This document shows positions 32,178-40,167 of a stretch of DNA of 42,411 bases, piece by piece. This DNA comes from JBIOHP01 sp044449065 (lineage in GTDB: Bacteria; Bacteroidota; Ignavibacteria; UBA10030; SZUA-254), in the NCBI GenBank assembly GCA_044449065.1, contig JBIOHP010000032.1:1-42411 (forward strand). The letters run 5' to 3'. The notes below the pieces were generated by a model. The model worked only from the letters and a program-made list of their open reading frames with translations. It had not been told where the DNA came from and did not search any database. The position numbers were made by a program, and so were the translations under genes. Each line of letters begins with the position of its first letter. Position 1 is the stretch's first letter.

Positions 32178-32482
32178 TTCAAGATTTTTACGCCAACCTT
32201 AAAATTTCCAGAAGAAATTTATTAGGGGTTGGCGATCCCGGTTCTACTATGGGATATTTTCTCACACGGGAAAATACTATAGTTTTTCATATCTTTCGAC
32301 ATCTTCTCGCCTATCTACTATAGCATCAATTTATCATGGCTCCAACTCAATTATATTATAATGATAGAATCAACAACCATTTGGGATGGATGAAGCATTT
32401 CAAAAAAATATTGATTATAATGCCTTTCATGATCAAATAATAATTCAAGGAACAAATTTAGTACACGTGAGGAGTAAAGCTT
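32178..32482. other. Intergenic region upstream of the flavin reductase gene
   Basis: A 305-nt A/T-rich spacer. I see no gene and no repeat family. Near its end GAGGAG, about 8 nt before the ATG at 32483, is a good ribosome-binding site, and the promoter for the reductase-dioxygenase pair should lie here. Confidence 0.55.
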
Positions 32483-33364
32483 ATGAACCAGCCGAATCCG
32501 GTCAGACGAAAGATCAAAGAATTGGAAGTCATGGTAGCAGAGGTTATCCCTGAAACTCCTGATACTACAACGTTGATCCTATTTACCGGAAATGATCGTT
32601 TGGATTATAAAGCGGGACACTTTCTCACAATCGATCCGCACCAGTTTGGGGGGCTTGAACGCTTCATCGCGTTCTTCGAGGATATAAAAGGTAAAAAAGA
32701 GCCATCGAGAGCATATTCCCTTGCATCTGCGCCTCACGAAAAATATCTCGCCATCACCATTAAAGAAGAACGTTATGTATCCGGGATCAGCAAATATCCG
32801 CCTCTCCTCTCGCCGCTCCTGGTGAAACGGATGGCGCGGGGAATGCGCATTATCGTGACCGGATTTACCGGTCCCTATACACTCCCCGATGATATCGAAT
32901 CCCGAACCGATCATATCGTTCATCTTTGCGCCGGTTCGGGGAGCGTGCCAAACTTCAGCATCCTTAAACACACCCTGGTTGAACATCCGAAGGTAAAACA
33001 CACGATTGTCTATTCTAATAAAACGTGGGGAGATATTATTTTTCGTGATGCTTTGGCGCAACTTGAGCGATCAAATACAGAACGGGTGAAGGTAATTTAT
33101 TCCTTGACCCGCGAAAAACCAACTCCTGCCATGCATCCGTGCATCAAGGAAGGAAGAATTACCACAGCATTATTGCGCGAGATTATTCCCAATCCCGATT
33201 CCTGCCTAGTCTATGCCTGCGGACCGGCAATATCTCCTCTTGATCGTAAAAATGAAGCGGAAACAGGCATTCCAGTAAAACCGCGATTCCTTGAAACGGT
33301 TCTAGAATCACTGGCGGAGCTTGGTATACCGGATGAACGCATCATGACAGAAAGTTATGGTTAA
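32483..33364 (+). CDS. Ferredoxin-NADP+ reductase-like flavoprotein
   Basis: A 293-residue FNR-family oxidoreductase. It has the FAD-binding RAYSLASAP (76-84), a glycine-rich NAD(P) loop CAGSGSVPNF (149-158) and VYACGP (about 244-249), in the usual order. No Cys cluster for a 2Fe-2S domain is visible at either end, so the electron partner would be a separate protein. It resembles the reductase components of aromatic and steroid oxygenases. A LigB-type dioxygenase gene follows 35 nt later, and together they may work on an aromatic or phenolic compound. That link is inferred from position only. Confidence 0.88.
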   Translation: MNQPNPVRRKIKELEVMVAEVIPETPDTTTLILFTGNDRLDYKAGHFLTIDPHQFGGLERFIAFFEDIKGKKEPSRAYSLASAPHEKYLAITIKEERYVSGISKYPPLLSPLLVKRMARGMRIIVTGFTGPYTLPDDIESRTDHIVHLCAGSGSVPNFSILKHTLVEHPKVKHTIVYSNKTWGDIIFRDALAQLERSNTERVKVIYSLTREKPTPAMHPCIKEGRITTALLREIIPNPDSCLVYACGPAISPLDRKNEAETGIPVKPRFLETVLESLAELGIPDERIMTESYG

Positions 33365-33399
33365 ATCAACAATGGGGTGAAAGACATTATCCTAACACA

Positions 33400-34221
33400 A
33401 TGAGCATAAACGACCTCCATAAGATCACCTCCTCGTTCCAACCCACGGAACCCATGCCCGTGCTTTTTGTGGGACACGGCAACCCGATGAATGCCATTGC
33501 CGAAAATGAGTTCACCCGCGGGTGGCAGGAAACGGCTAACACGCTGCCCAAACCGGCCGCGATTCTCTGCATTTCAGCCCACTGGGAAACCAACGGCACA
33601 TTTGTGACGGCGATGGAAAAGCCAAAAACCATTCATGATTTTTATGGTTTCCCCCAGGAATTATTCGATGTTAGATACCCGGCGCCGGGCAGTCCGGATC
33701 TCGCCATTGAAACAAAGAAGAATATTCATTCAACGGACGTGAAGATTGATAAGGAATGGGGTTTTGATCATGGTTGCTGGAGTGTTATCAAGCGTATGTA
33801 TCCGCGCGCTGATATTCCCATTATCGAAATGAGTCTCGATCATTCGAAACAAGCCCAATGGCATTATGAGTTGGGGAAGGAACTCCTATCACTGAGAAGT
33901 AAAGGTATCCTGATTATCGGGAGCGGAAATATGGTGCATAATCTCCGCATGGCTGACTGGGAACACGAGAATGGTTTTGACTGGGCTTTAGAGGCGAATG
34001 AGAGTATTAAAAATCATATTCTTCAGGGAGACCACAAGATCCTGACTAATTACCGCACATTGGGAAAGGAGATGCAATTAGCAGTCCCCACTCCCGAACA
34101 TTACCTGCCTTTGCTCTACACGCTCGCCTTAAGGGATGAACGGGATACAATATCTTTTTTTAATGATAAAGCCGTTATGGGATCTATCTCAATGACGTGC
34201 GTGAAAATTGAAGAGGGATAA
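33400..34221 (+). CDS. ygiD: LigB/YgiD-type extradiol dioxygenase
   Basis: A 273-residue class III extradiol dioxygenase related to 4,5-DOPA dioxygenase. Candidate metal ligands and active-site residues are H26 (VGHGNP), H61 (ISAHWET), H124 (FDHGCW) and H180 (GNMVHNLR), as in this family. These enzymes open catechol-type rings next to the diol. YgiD-like proteins act on L-DOPA in vitro, but their natural substrate is often unknown. The gene follows the FNR-like reductase by 35 nt on the same strand. The ATG at 33400 is preceded by no strong ribosome-binding site; the ATG at residue 19 (just before PVLFVGHG) is an alternative. Confidence 0.9.
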   Translation: MSINDLHKITSSFQPTEPMPVLFVGHGNPMNAIAENEFTRGWQETANTLPKPAAILCISAHWETNGTFVTAMEKPKTIHDFYGFPQELFDVRYPAPGSPDLAIETKKNIHSTDVKIDKEWGFDHGCWSVIKRMYPRADIPIIEMSLDHSKQAQWHYELGKELLSLRSKGILIIGSGNMVHNLRMADWEHENGFDWALEANESIKNHILQGDHKILTNYRTLGKEMQLAVPTPEHYLPLLYTLALRDERDTISFFNDKAVMGSISMTCVKIEEG

Positions 34222-34324
34222 ACGGCGCATTCTATAAACATTCATACATTGGAAATCAGAGTCAATGAAAACTCCAAATCATCGTGCACCCAAGATTTGA
34301 TGTATTTCAATTTGCACTGATATG

Positions 34325-34360
34325 AGGAGATCGCGACGCGGTGAAACTGCTCGCGATGAC
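34325..34360. repeat. GGAGATCGCGAC...GCGATGAC palindrome
   Basis: Nearly the same as 10049-10083, including the inner GCGGTGAAACTGCTC. The arm positions that differ (T to C on one side, A to G on the other) keep the pairing. Confidence 0.75.
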
Positions 34361-34505
34361 GTGTCACACATACTGAAATCCATGATTACGGAAAATAACA
34401 AAAAAATATTTTCGGCTGGAGATAAATCAGAAGAAATGAGTAATGCAGGGGCTTCATCAGAAGCACCTTCGCAGCATCATTGTAGAAAATATGGATGGTT
34501 ACATT

Positions 34506-35051
34506 CTAAGGTAGTAATACCGCGCAAGCGATAACGGTAGTCCAGAGACCGTTCTTATCGCCTTCGGCAGATTGGGTCACGTTATACGTTTTAACGATCT
34601 TGCCGCTCATTTTATAAATTTTCTCCCGCTCGTCCCAGCCGGTATCGGCGTTGAATTCGACGCCGAGGGTTGTCGCAAGCATGGTTGCGGCTAAATCTTC
34701 AGCATACTCGCCTGCTTTCTCGTCGGTCTCGCCGAAGGGATGATGCTCGGAAAGATACCCGTACTGCGAAAGATCGGCTGGTGTTGCAACCCCGATCGAC
34801 GCGGCGATGAGGCGGTTGGGTTCGTTTGTTGCGTTACGTGCCATTACACAATAAGTTATCTGTCCCGGTTGAAGGAACTTTAATCCCTCTTCCGTAGAGG
34901 TCCGTTTGCATCCCGGCGGATAGATGCTCGAAACGGTCACAAGATTGCATTTTTCGATCTTAGCGTCTCTCAGTGAAAGTTCGAACGATTGCAGATAATC
35001 TTTATGGCGTCCTACGCCTTTTGTGAAAAACATTTTTTGTGGTACGTACAC
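34506..35051 (-). CDS. pdaD: Pyruvoyl-dependent arginine decarboxylase
   Basis: A 181-residue PvlArgDC homologue that makes agmatine from arginine, the first step of polyamine synthesis by this route. The conserved self-cleavage site is at S41-S42 in VSSIYPPGCK; by analogy with the archaeal enzyme, S42 becomes the pyruvoyl group. MARNATNEPNRLIAASIGVA and SEHHPFGET are further family marks. The start is GTG at 35049-35051, with AAGGAG six nt upstream, which decides it over the internal ATG at residue 7. It lies 66 nt after smpB on the same strand. No other polyamine gene is in view. Confidence 0.93.
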   Translation of the reverse strand: MYVPQKMFFTKGVGRHKDYLQSFELSLRDAKIEKCNLVTVSSIYPPGCKRTSTEEGLKFLQPGQITYCVMARNATNEPNRLIAASIGVATPADLSQYGYLSEHHPFGETDEKAGEYAEDLAATMLATTLGVEFNADTGWDEREKIYKMSGKIVKTYNVTQSAEGDKNGLWTTVIACAVLLP

Positions 35052-35117
35052 TTCCTTCTCCTTACAGAAATTATATTGGTTGTTGGTCTAATTGATTTAC
35101 TAAAAATGTCACCGCGC

Positions 35118-35579
35118 TCATCGTCTGATTCTTCTTTGCAGTTCGCGCTCGATCTCGCGTTTAGCAATCGCTTCTCGTTTATCGTACAATTTCTTGCCCG
35201 TTGCAAGCGCCAGGGTGATCTTTGCCCGGTTCTTCTTAAAATAGATGTTTAGCGGAATCAGGGTAAAACCTTTTTGATTGATTTTACCGAATAATCTTAA
35301 TATTTCCCGTTTATGGAGAAGCAGCTTTCGTTCGCGTCTCGGGTCATGGTTATTGATATTGCCTTTCTCAAAGGGACTGATATGCAATCCCAGCAACCAG
35401 AGTTCTCCATTTTTTATAGTTGCGTAGCTATCCTGTAAATTCGCGTCACCCAGACGCAATGATTTTACCTCTGTGCCTTTGAGCGCGATCCCCGCTTCAA
35501 TTTTTTCGACGATGAAGTATTCATGAAAAGCTTTACGGTTGGTTGCGACAATTTTTTCTTCACCATCCTGTACTTTCAT
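35118..35579 (-). CDS. smpB: SsrA-binding protein
   Basis: A 153-residue SmpB, the tmRNA partner in rescuing stalled ribosomes. Signatures are ATNRKAFHEYFIVEKIEAG, LKGTEVKSLRLG and DYATIKNGE-like DSYATIKNGELWL, followed by the basic C-terminal tail KKLYDKREAIAKREIERE that enters the ribosome. A tmRNA gene (ssrA) was looked for beside it and not recognised. Confidence 0.97.
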   Translation of the reverse strand: MKVQDGEEKIVATNRKAFHEYFIVEKIEAGIALKGTEVKSLRLGDANLQDSYATIKNGELWLLGLHISPFEKGNINNHDPRRERKLLLHKREILRLFGKINQKGFTLIPLNIYFKKNRAKITLALATGKKLYDKREAIAKREIERELQRRIRR

Positions 35580-35888
35580 CTCGGGAGCGATTTCATGTCG
35601 GTTAATGATAAGAATTTAGAAGAATAAATGCAATGAATTTTTATTTTTTAATCTAACGGGTGTCTCCGCCCGCTAGGAGAAAACAGATTATCAAGGGGAA
35701 AAAAATACACTGTTGCTCTGTTCGTGAAGGCGGGGTTGGACTGATGAAGTATCAAACGGGATGGGATGAATTAAAGGAACAGCGAAACGATTGGCTGTAA
35801 CTTGTTTATTTTACATGGGGAAATATGAGATGGGATGTATTTATCGCGACCAAACCGGGTCTATCTCGGTCGTAAGGGTGTGGAACTG
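35580..35888. other. Intergenic region downstream of the transglycosylase gene
   Basis: A 309-nt spacer with no gene visible. It has a small TCTCC...GGAGA hairpin (about 35663-35680) and a CGACC...GGTCG hairpin (about 35848-35873) close to the transglycosylase stop codon. Either could be a weak 3'-end structure. Confidence 0.5.
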
Positions 35889-36620
35889 CTACCGGGAAGC
35901 TAAGTCTGCTTCGTGGAATTGAGCTTTGTACTCAGAATAGTATTTTATTACGCTTTCGACATACGAAACAGTCTCGTGGTACTCGCCGTAATAACCCGCT
36001 TTCGGTTTCCCATCTTTCCACACTAACTGGTGGAGGGAATAATATCTCATCGAAAGGAGAGGCAACGCGTTTCTCACCGGCAACCACTTCAAGGGATTTT
36101 CGCCCATATAGGCGGCGACTTCCATGGCGTCATAGATACGTGCGGGCCCAGCGTTGTAAGCAGCTAGCGCTAATTCGATCTGATCTTCAGGCGATGCTTT
36201 TTTAAACAATTCCATCATCGAGGCAAAATAGGAAATACCCGCTTGAATGTTATCTTCCGGGACACTGAGGTCTATATCGGCGGCATCAGTATCATTCTCC
36301 GATGAACAAACCGGCATAACCTGCATGAGACCGGTTGCGCCATGATCACTGACCGCATCACTTTGAAAGCGTGATTCCTGTTTAATGATTGAATATATTA
36401 AACGGTAGTCAATATCATATTTATCTGCAATTTGACAGATCAGAAGATGATAAGGAGGATTAACCACACGAACGATGACATTATTGCCGGATGATGACGA
36501 CATTTTGTCATTTGTCGCACGAACCTTTACCGATAGGGGAGAAACGATGATTACGCTCGTAAAAACTAGAATCAGAATAAACGCAGTTATTCTGCTTAAT
36601 ATTTGGTACTTTTTACCCAT
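35889..36620 (-). CDS. Lytic transglycosylase, SLT domain
   Basis: A 243-residue exported cell-wall hydrolase. Residues 1-35 are a signal peptide or membrane anchor (ITAFILILVFTSVIIVSPL). The SLT domain follows: the catalytic E82 in IIKQESRFQSDAV, then GATGLMQVMP and LALAAYNAGPARI. It cleaves the MurNAc-GlcNAc bond to form 1,6-anhydro products in the periplasm. A second peptidoglycan enzyme gene (rlpA) lies 121 nt upstream on the same strand, though with a separate spacer. The length and motif set match Slt/MltC-type single-domain transglycosylases. Confidence 0.93.
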   Translation of the reverse strand: MGKKYQILSRITAFILILVFTSVIIVSPLSVKVRATNDKMSSSSGNNVIVRVVNPPYHLLICQIADKYDIDYRLIYSIIKQESRFQSDAVSDHGATGLMQVMPVCSSENDTDAADIDLSVPEDNIQAGISYFASMMELFKKASPEDQIELALAAYNAGPARIYDAMEVAAYMGENPLKWLPVRNALPLLSMRYYSLHQLVWKDGKPKAGYYGEYHETVSYVESVIKYYSEYKAQFHEADLASR

Positions 36621-36741
36621 TTTCCTTGTGATTGATTTGTTTTAAGGAATTTTATTACAAATTCCCTGCCTTGTATTAACAAATATAGAGGGATTTACGT
36701 TCAAAGGCAAGCGTTTTCTAAAAATTTCTTTGAAATGTGAT

Positions 36742-37185
36742 TTACCGGTTCGGCTTCCCGGAACCGAGCTCCACCACCTCCAACCTCACCCGTGCCGTCC
36801 CCTTGAGGATCAGCCCGATACGTTTAGCTGCTTCATACGAGAGATCGATGATCCGGTCGTCCACAAAAGGACCGCGGTCATTGATCCGGACAACGATAGA
36901 TTTTGCGTTGGTGAGATTCGTCACCTTCACCGTGGTGTTAAACGGTAGTGTCCGGTGTGCAGCGGTCAGGTCGTCCTTATTAAATGTCTCGCCGTTCGAG
37001 GTTGTGTGCCCATTAAATTCATCGGCGTAATAGGATGCATTCCCTTCTTCTATGAGTGAGAAGGTTGTATTATCCGAAGCAGGATTCGTTCGTGTAGCAA
37101 ACCGGGGTGAAGAAACGCATCCTGCCAACAGGAATGTCAGGAATAGGACACTTGCCCGAGCCGTCCCCTGGTCAGAGCAGGTCAT
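36742..37185 (-). CDS. rlpA: RlpA-like septal lytic transglycosylase lipoprotein
   Basis: A protein of about 147 residues. The N-terminus has a hydrophobic run and the lipobox LAGC, so it should be a lipoprotein (Cys near residue 23 from the chosen start). The double-psi beta-barrel domain has GNASYYADEFNGHTTSNGE, DLTAAHRTLPFNTTVKV and VRINDRGPFVDDRIIDLS. RlpA cleaves peptide-free glycan strands at the septum. I chose the ATG at 37185, which overlaps the guanylyltransferase gene by 14 nt; a start at 37212 would place nine extra residues before the signal peptide. There is no SPOR domain, which is normal for many non-proteobacterial members. Confidence 0.9.
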   Translation of the reverse strand: MTCSDQGTARASVLFLTFLLAGCVSSPRFATRTNPASDNTTFSLIEEGNASYYADEFNGHTTSNGETFNKDDLTAAHRTLPFNTTVKVTNLTNAKSIVVRINDRGPFVDDRIIDLSYEAAKRIGLILKGTARVRLEVVELGSGKPNR

Positions 37186-38260
37186 TTTGCTGTTTGCGAC
37201 GAAGGTAATCAACGACTTCCTTCACATCCTGAGATCTGCCGCGTTTACACACAAGAACCGCATCATCTGAAACAATCACAATTAAATCTTCAACGTCGAT
37301 GGCAGCCACAAATTTATCATCGGCGTAAATAATTGAATTTTTTGTATCCACGAGGTAGTTTTTCCCTGTCACGGTGTTGCCATCAAGGTCTTTTCCCGAT
37401 ATCCGGTAAACCTCATCCCACGATCCAACGTCACTCCACCCAAAATCGCCCTTAATCACGTACACATTTTTTGCCTTCTCCATAACGCCATAATCGATAG
37501 AGATTCCGCGGATCATATGATACACCGTTTCGAGGGTATGCTCGAATTCCTGCGTATCGATCGATGCATCGATTTTTGAAAGTTGTTCATACAACTCGGG
37601 GAGCGACCGTTGAATTTCATTAAGGATAGCATCGACGCGCCAAACAAACATGCCGCTGTTCCAGAAAAAGTCGCCGCTCTTGAGGAATTGAACGGCAGTC
37701 TGGCGGTTCGGTTTTTCGGCGAATGTTTTCACCCTGTATACTCCCCGTTCGAAGTACGGATTCTCCCCGGTATTTTCATCGATAACCTGAATATAACCAT
37801 ACCCCGTTTCCGGTCGGTCGGGTTTGATCCCAACCGTCACTAAATTTCCTGACGTACGAGCTACCTCGATTGCAAGTGAAAGTATCCGGCGGAATTCTTC
37901 TTCGTTTTGCATTACATGGTCTGCGGGCAGCACGACCATTACTGCATCCGGGTTAAGTTTTCTTATAAATAATGCAGCTAAACCAATACACGGGGCAGTA
38001 TTCCTACCGATGGGTTCTACGAGAATGTTCTCCTCCGGAAGCCGGGGGAGTTGCTTCATTAACTTGCCCTTTTGAACCTTATTCGTCACAACATAAATAT
38101 TCTGAGTAGGGATAAGATCGGTTATCCTGTTGATGGTGTTCTGCACCATCGTTCCCTTGCCGATGATTTCAAGCAATTGCTTCGGGTTCTTTTCACGGCT
38201 CCGGGGCCAAAAACGCGATCCCACGCCCCCCGCCATAATTACTCCATACACATTTGGCAT
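37172..38260 (-). CDS. manC: Mannose-1-phosphate guanylyltransferase
   Basis: A 362-residue nucleotidyltransferase that makes GDP-mannose for glycan synthesis. The N-terminus has the nucleotide-binding VIMAGGVGSRFWPRSREKNP (7-26) and VEPIGRNTAPCIGLAA follows. FFWNSGMFVW and GDFGWSDVGSWDEVY are typical of the GMP family. It lacks the C-terminal isomerase domain of the bifunctional ManC/AlgA type, so another enzyme must make mannose-6-phosphate. It lies 14 nt after alr and overlaps rlpA, forming an alr-manC-rlpA run for cell-envelope building. Confidence 0.95.
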   Translation of the reverse strand: MPNVYGVIMAGGVGSRFWPRSREKNPKQLLEIIGKGTMVQNTINRITDLIPTQNIYVVTNKVQKGKLMKQLPRLPEENILVEPIGRNTAPCIGLAALFIRKLNPDAVMVVLPADHVMQNEEEFRRILSLAIEVARTSGNLVTVGIKPDRPETGYGYIQVIDENTGENPYFERGVYRVKTFAEKPNRQTAVQFLKSGDFFWNSGMFVWRVDAILNEIQRSLPELYEQLSKIDASIDTQEFEHTLETVYHMIRGISIDYGVMEKAKNVYVIKGDFGWSDVGSWDEVYRISGKDLDGNTVTGKNYLVDTKNSIIYADDKFVAAIDVEDLIVIVSDDAVLVCKRGRSQDVKEVVDYLRRKQQNDLL

Positions 38261-38274
38261 TCTGTTTTCCCTGA

Positions 38275-39387
38275 TTAAGTGGTTATTATCCGCGGCACTC
38301 TTGATGTAATGCCGGTAAAGATTTCATACGTGATTGTCCCTAATTTTGATGCGAGCTCTTGTGCAGGAATGCTCTCCTTGCCCTGTGACCCGATGAGGAC
38401 AACTTCATCGCCAACCCGAAAAGTGGCGTCCGGACCCACATCCACCATGATCTGATCCATTGTCACTGTTCCCACGATGGGATGGCGGTGTTCATGGATA
38501 AGAACTTCGGAATGATTAGATAACCGGTAGCTGTATCCATCCCCGTACCCAATTGGAATGGTGGCGATCCGGGTTTCTCTTTTTGTAAGATGCGTCCTGT
38601 GATAGCCAATGGCAGTTCCGGCAGATACATTTTTAATAAAAATGATATTCGATTTTAGCGACAACACCGGTTTCAACGCAATACTCTCGCTTGTTTCCCT
38701 GGATGGGTATAAACCGAACATAATCATGCCGGGGCGAACCATTGTAAAATACGATTCAGGCATATCCAGCACCGCGCCGCTGTTCGCTATATGGATATAG
38801 GGCAATTCGATCCCTTTGGATTTAAGAAAATTCACCACCGTACTAAATCGGTGTAGTTGTTCGTACGCGTAGGTTTTATCGCGCTCATCGGATGTTGCAA
38901 AGTGGCTATAGACTCCGACGAGGCGGAGATTTTTCATCATCATTGCCTGCTCGATGAACAAAGGGGCTGTTTCCGGTCTGGTGCCGAGGCGTCCCATCCC
39001 GCTATCGATGTTGATATGAATCTTCGGTTTAATTCTAGAACCGGCGGTCAAATCATTTATCGTATGGGCAAGCTCAACCGATGATACAGCCATATCGAGG
39101 TCGTACTCCAAAAAGTTGGTGACCTGATGGAGCGGCACACCACCGAGGATAATGATGGGACATTTAATCCCCTGCTGGCGAAGCTTGATACCCTCTTCAA
39201 CAATACTGACGCCTAAAAAGTCGATGCCGAACTCGACCAGCGCGCCGGATATTTCACGCAACCCGTGACCATACGCATTCGACTTTACGAGCCCCATGAT
39301 CTTTACGTCCTTGCCGACGCGTTTCCTGATTCCTTCAAGATTAAATTTTAAGGCAGGGAGATTTATTTCAGCGCGGGTATATCTCAT
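38275..39387 (-). CDS. alr: Alanine racemase
   Basis: A 370-residue fold-type III PLP enzyme that supplies D-alanine for peptidoglycan. The cofactor lysine is K35 in GLVKSNAYGHG. The second catalytic residue, Tyr, is in GTAIGYHRTHLT (about residue 260), followed by IPIGYGDGYSY. It heads the alr-manC-rlpA group. It is separated from atpC by a terminator and a MITE-like repeat, so it needs its own promoter. Confidence 0.96.
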   Translation of the reverse strand: MRYTRAEINLPALKFNLEGIRKRVGKDVKIMGLVKSNAYGHGLREISGALVEFGIDFLGVSIVEEGIKLRQQGIKCPIIILGGVPLHQVTNFLEYDLDMAVSSVELAHTINDLTAGSRIKPKIHINIDSGMGRLGTRPETAPLFIEQAMMMKNLRLVGVYSHFATSDERDKTYAYEQLHRFSTVVNFLKSKGIELPYIHIANSGAVLDMPESYFTMVRPGMIMFGLYPSRETSESIALKPVLSLKSNIIFIKNVSAGTAIGYHRTHLTKRETRIATIPIGYGDGYSYRLSNHSEVLIHEHRHPIVGTVTMDQIMVDVGPDATFRVGDEVVLIGSQGKESIPAQELASKLGTITYEIFTGITSRVPRIITT

Positions 39388-39683
39388 CGGGGTTCAATAG
39401 TATCGAGTTGAACAAACCAATTCGAATCAGGGCTGTCCAAAAAGAACGTCGTAGAGTCCATTCCCCGAATGGACACAGTAAAATTTGATGAGAGAGGAGG
39501 AAAATTTGTCCGATCAGCCCGCCTGACCAGCGGGCAGGGGGATCGGACTCTACCCATCCGATTTTTGTGGATAGCACCTTTAATGTTCACAGATTCCGAT
39601 TCCGGTTTCATCGGAACTGAATGACTCACTCGCCTTAGATAGATTTTCAACAATTTATTAGTATTAGAAATACCATCGCTCAT
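39388..39683. other. Spacer between the atpDC terminator and alr
   Basis: The atpC-alr spacer is 361 nt in all; this is the part before the terminator. No gene is supported. Most of it is the repeat at 39431-39577. Confidence 0.65.
39431..39577. repeat. MITE-like element with GTCCAAAAAG ends, diverged copy 3
   Basis: The left end GGCTGTCCAAAAAGAACG and a right end with TTTTTGTGGATAGCACC are partly complementary. The second arm pair GTAGAGTCC (39451-39459) and GGACTCTAC (39544-39552) is exact. The ends are more worn than in 13101-13232 and 22637-22773. Confidence 0.6.
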
Positions 39684-39725
39684 TAAAATAAAAAACCCAC
39701 CCCGGTCGCATTGACCCGAGCGGGT
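39684..39725 (-). terminator. Rho-independent terminator after atpC
   Basis: On the minus strand ACCCGCTCGGGTC, a 5-nt loop and GACCGGGGTGGGT form a mostly paired stem followed by TTTTTTATTTT. It lies about 25 nt after the atpC stop codon and ends the atpD-atpC transcript. Confidence 0.82.
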
Positions 39726-39748
39726 TGTGGTATAATTCTGTTTTAGAA

Positions 39749-40159
39749 TCATTGCCTGCCGGCAATGCGAATTCTGTTTATTGCTCTGGCGAGAGCGAGA
39801 CGCGCCCGGTCGAAATCTAATTTTTCCTGGCGCGCAACCAGCCGTTTTTCAGCCCGTTCTTTGGCTCTTTCCGCGCGGGCAAGATCGATCTCGGTCGGTT
39901 TTTCAGCGGAATCAGCTAACATCACGACATGATTCTTTTTTACTTCAACGAAACCGCCGCCGGTTGCGTAACGGACTGAATTCCCTTTCGCATCCACCAC
40001 TTTCACTTCGCCTACGGTTGTGGCGGAAAGGAGCGGCGCGTGATTATAGAGCACCTGAAATCCTCCTACGATCCCAGGAGCGGAGAAACTTTCCACCTCG
40101 CCGTTGAAAACAACTTTGCGGGGGGTTACAATTTCCAGAATAAACGTTTTACCAGCCAT
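39749..40159 (-). CDS. atpC: ATP synthase F1 epsilon subunit
   Basis: A 136-residue epsilon subunit. The N-terminal beta-sandwich has LEIVTPRKVVFNGEVESFSAPGIVGGFQVL and NHAPLLSATTVGEV; the C-terminal helical part (RAERAKERAEKRL, then ARLALARAINRI) forms the inhibitory hairpin. It lies 8 nt after atpD. The pair stands apart from the other F1Fo genes, an arrangement seen in Chlorobi and Bacteroidetes relatives. Confidence 0.95.
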   Translation of the reverse strand: MAGKTFILEIVTPRKVVFNGEVESFSAPGIVGGFQVLYNHAPLLSATTVGEVKVVDAKGNSVRYATGGGFVEVKKNHVVMLADSAEKPTEIDLARAERAKERAEKRLVARQEKLDFDRARLALARAINRIRIAGRQ

Positions 40160-40167
40160 TGGAGTGA

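Noticed and set aside
35580..35888. tmRNA gene next to smpB
   Set aside because: The expected ends (a GGGGCTG-like start and a T-loop with CCA-type acceptor) were not recognised here or in the other spacers.
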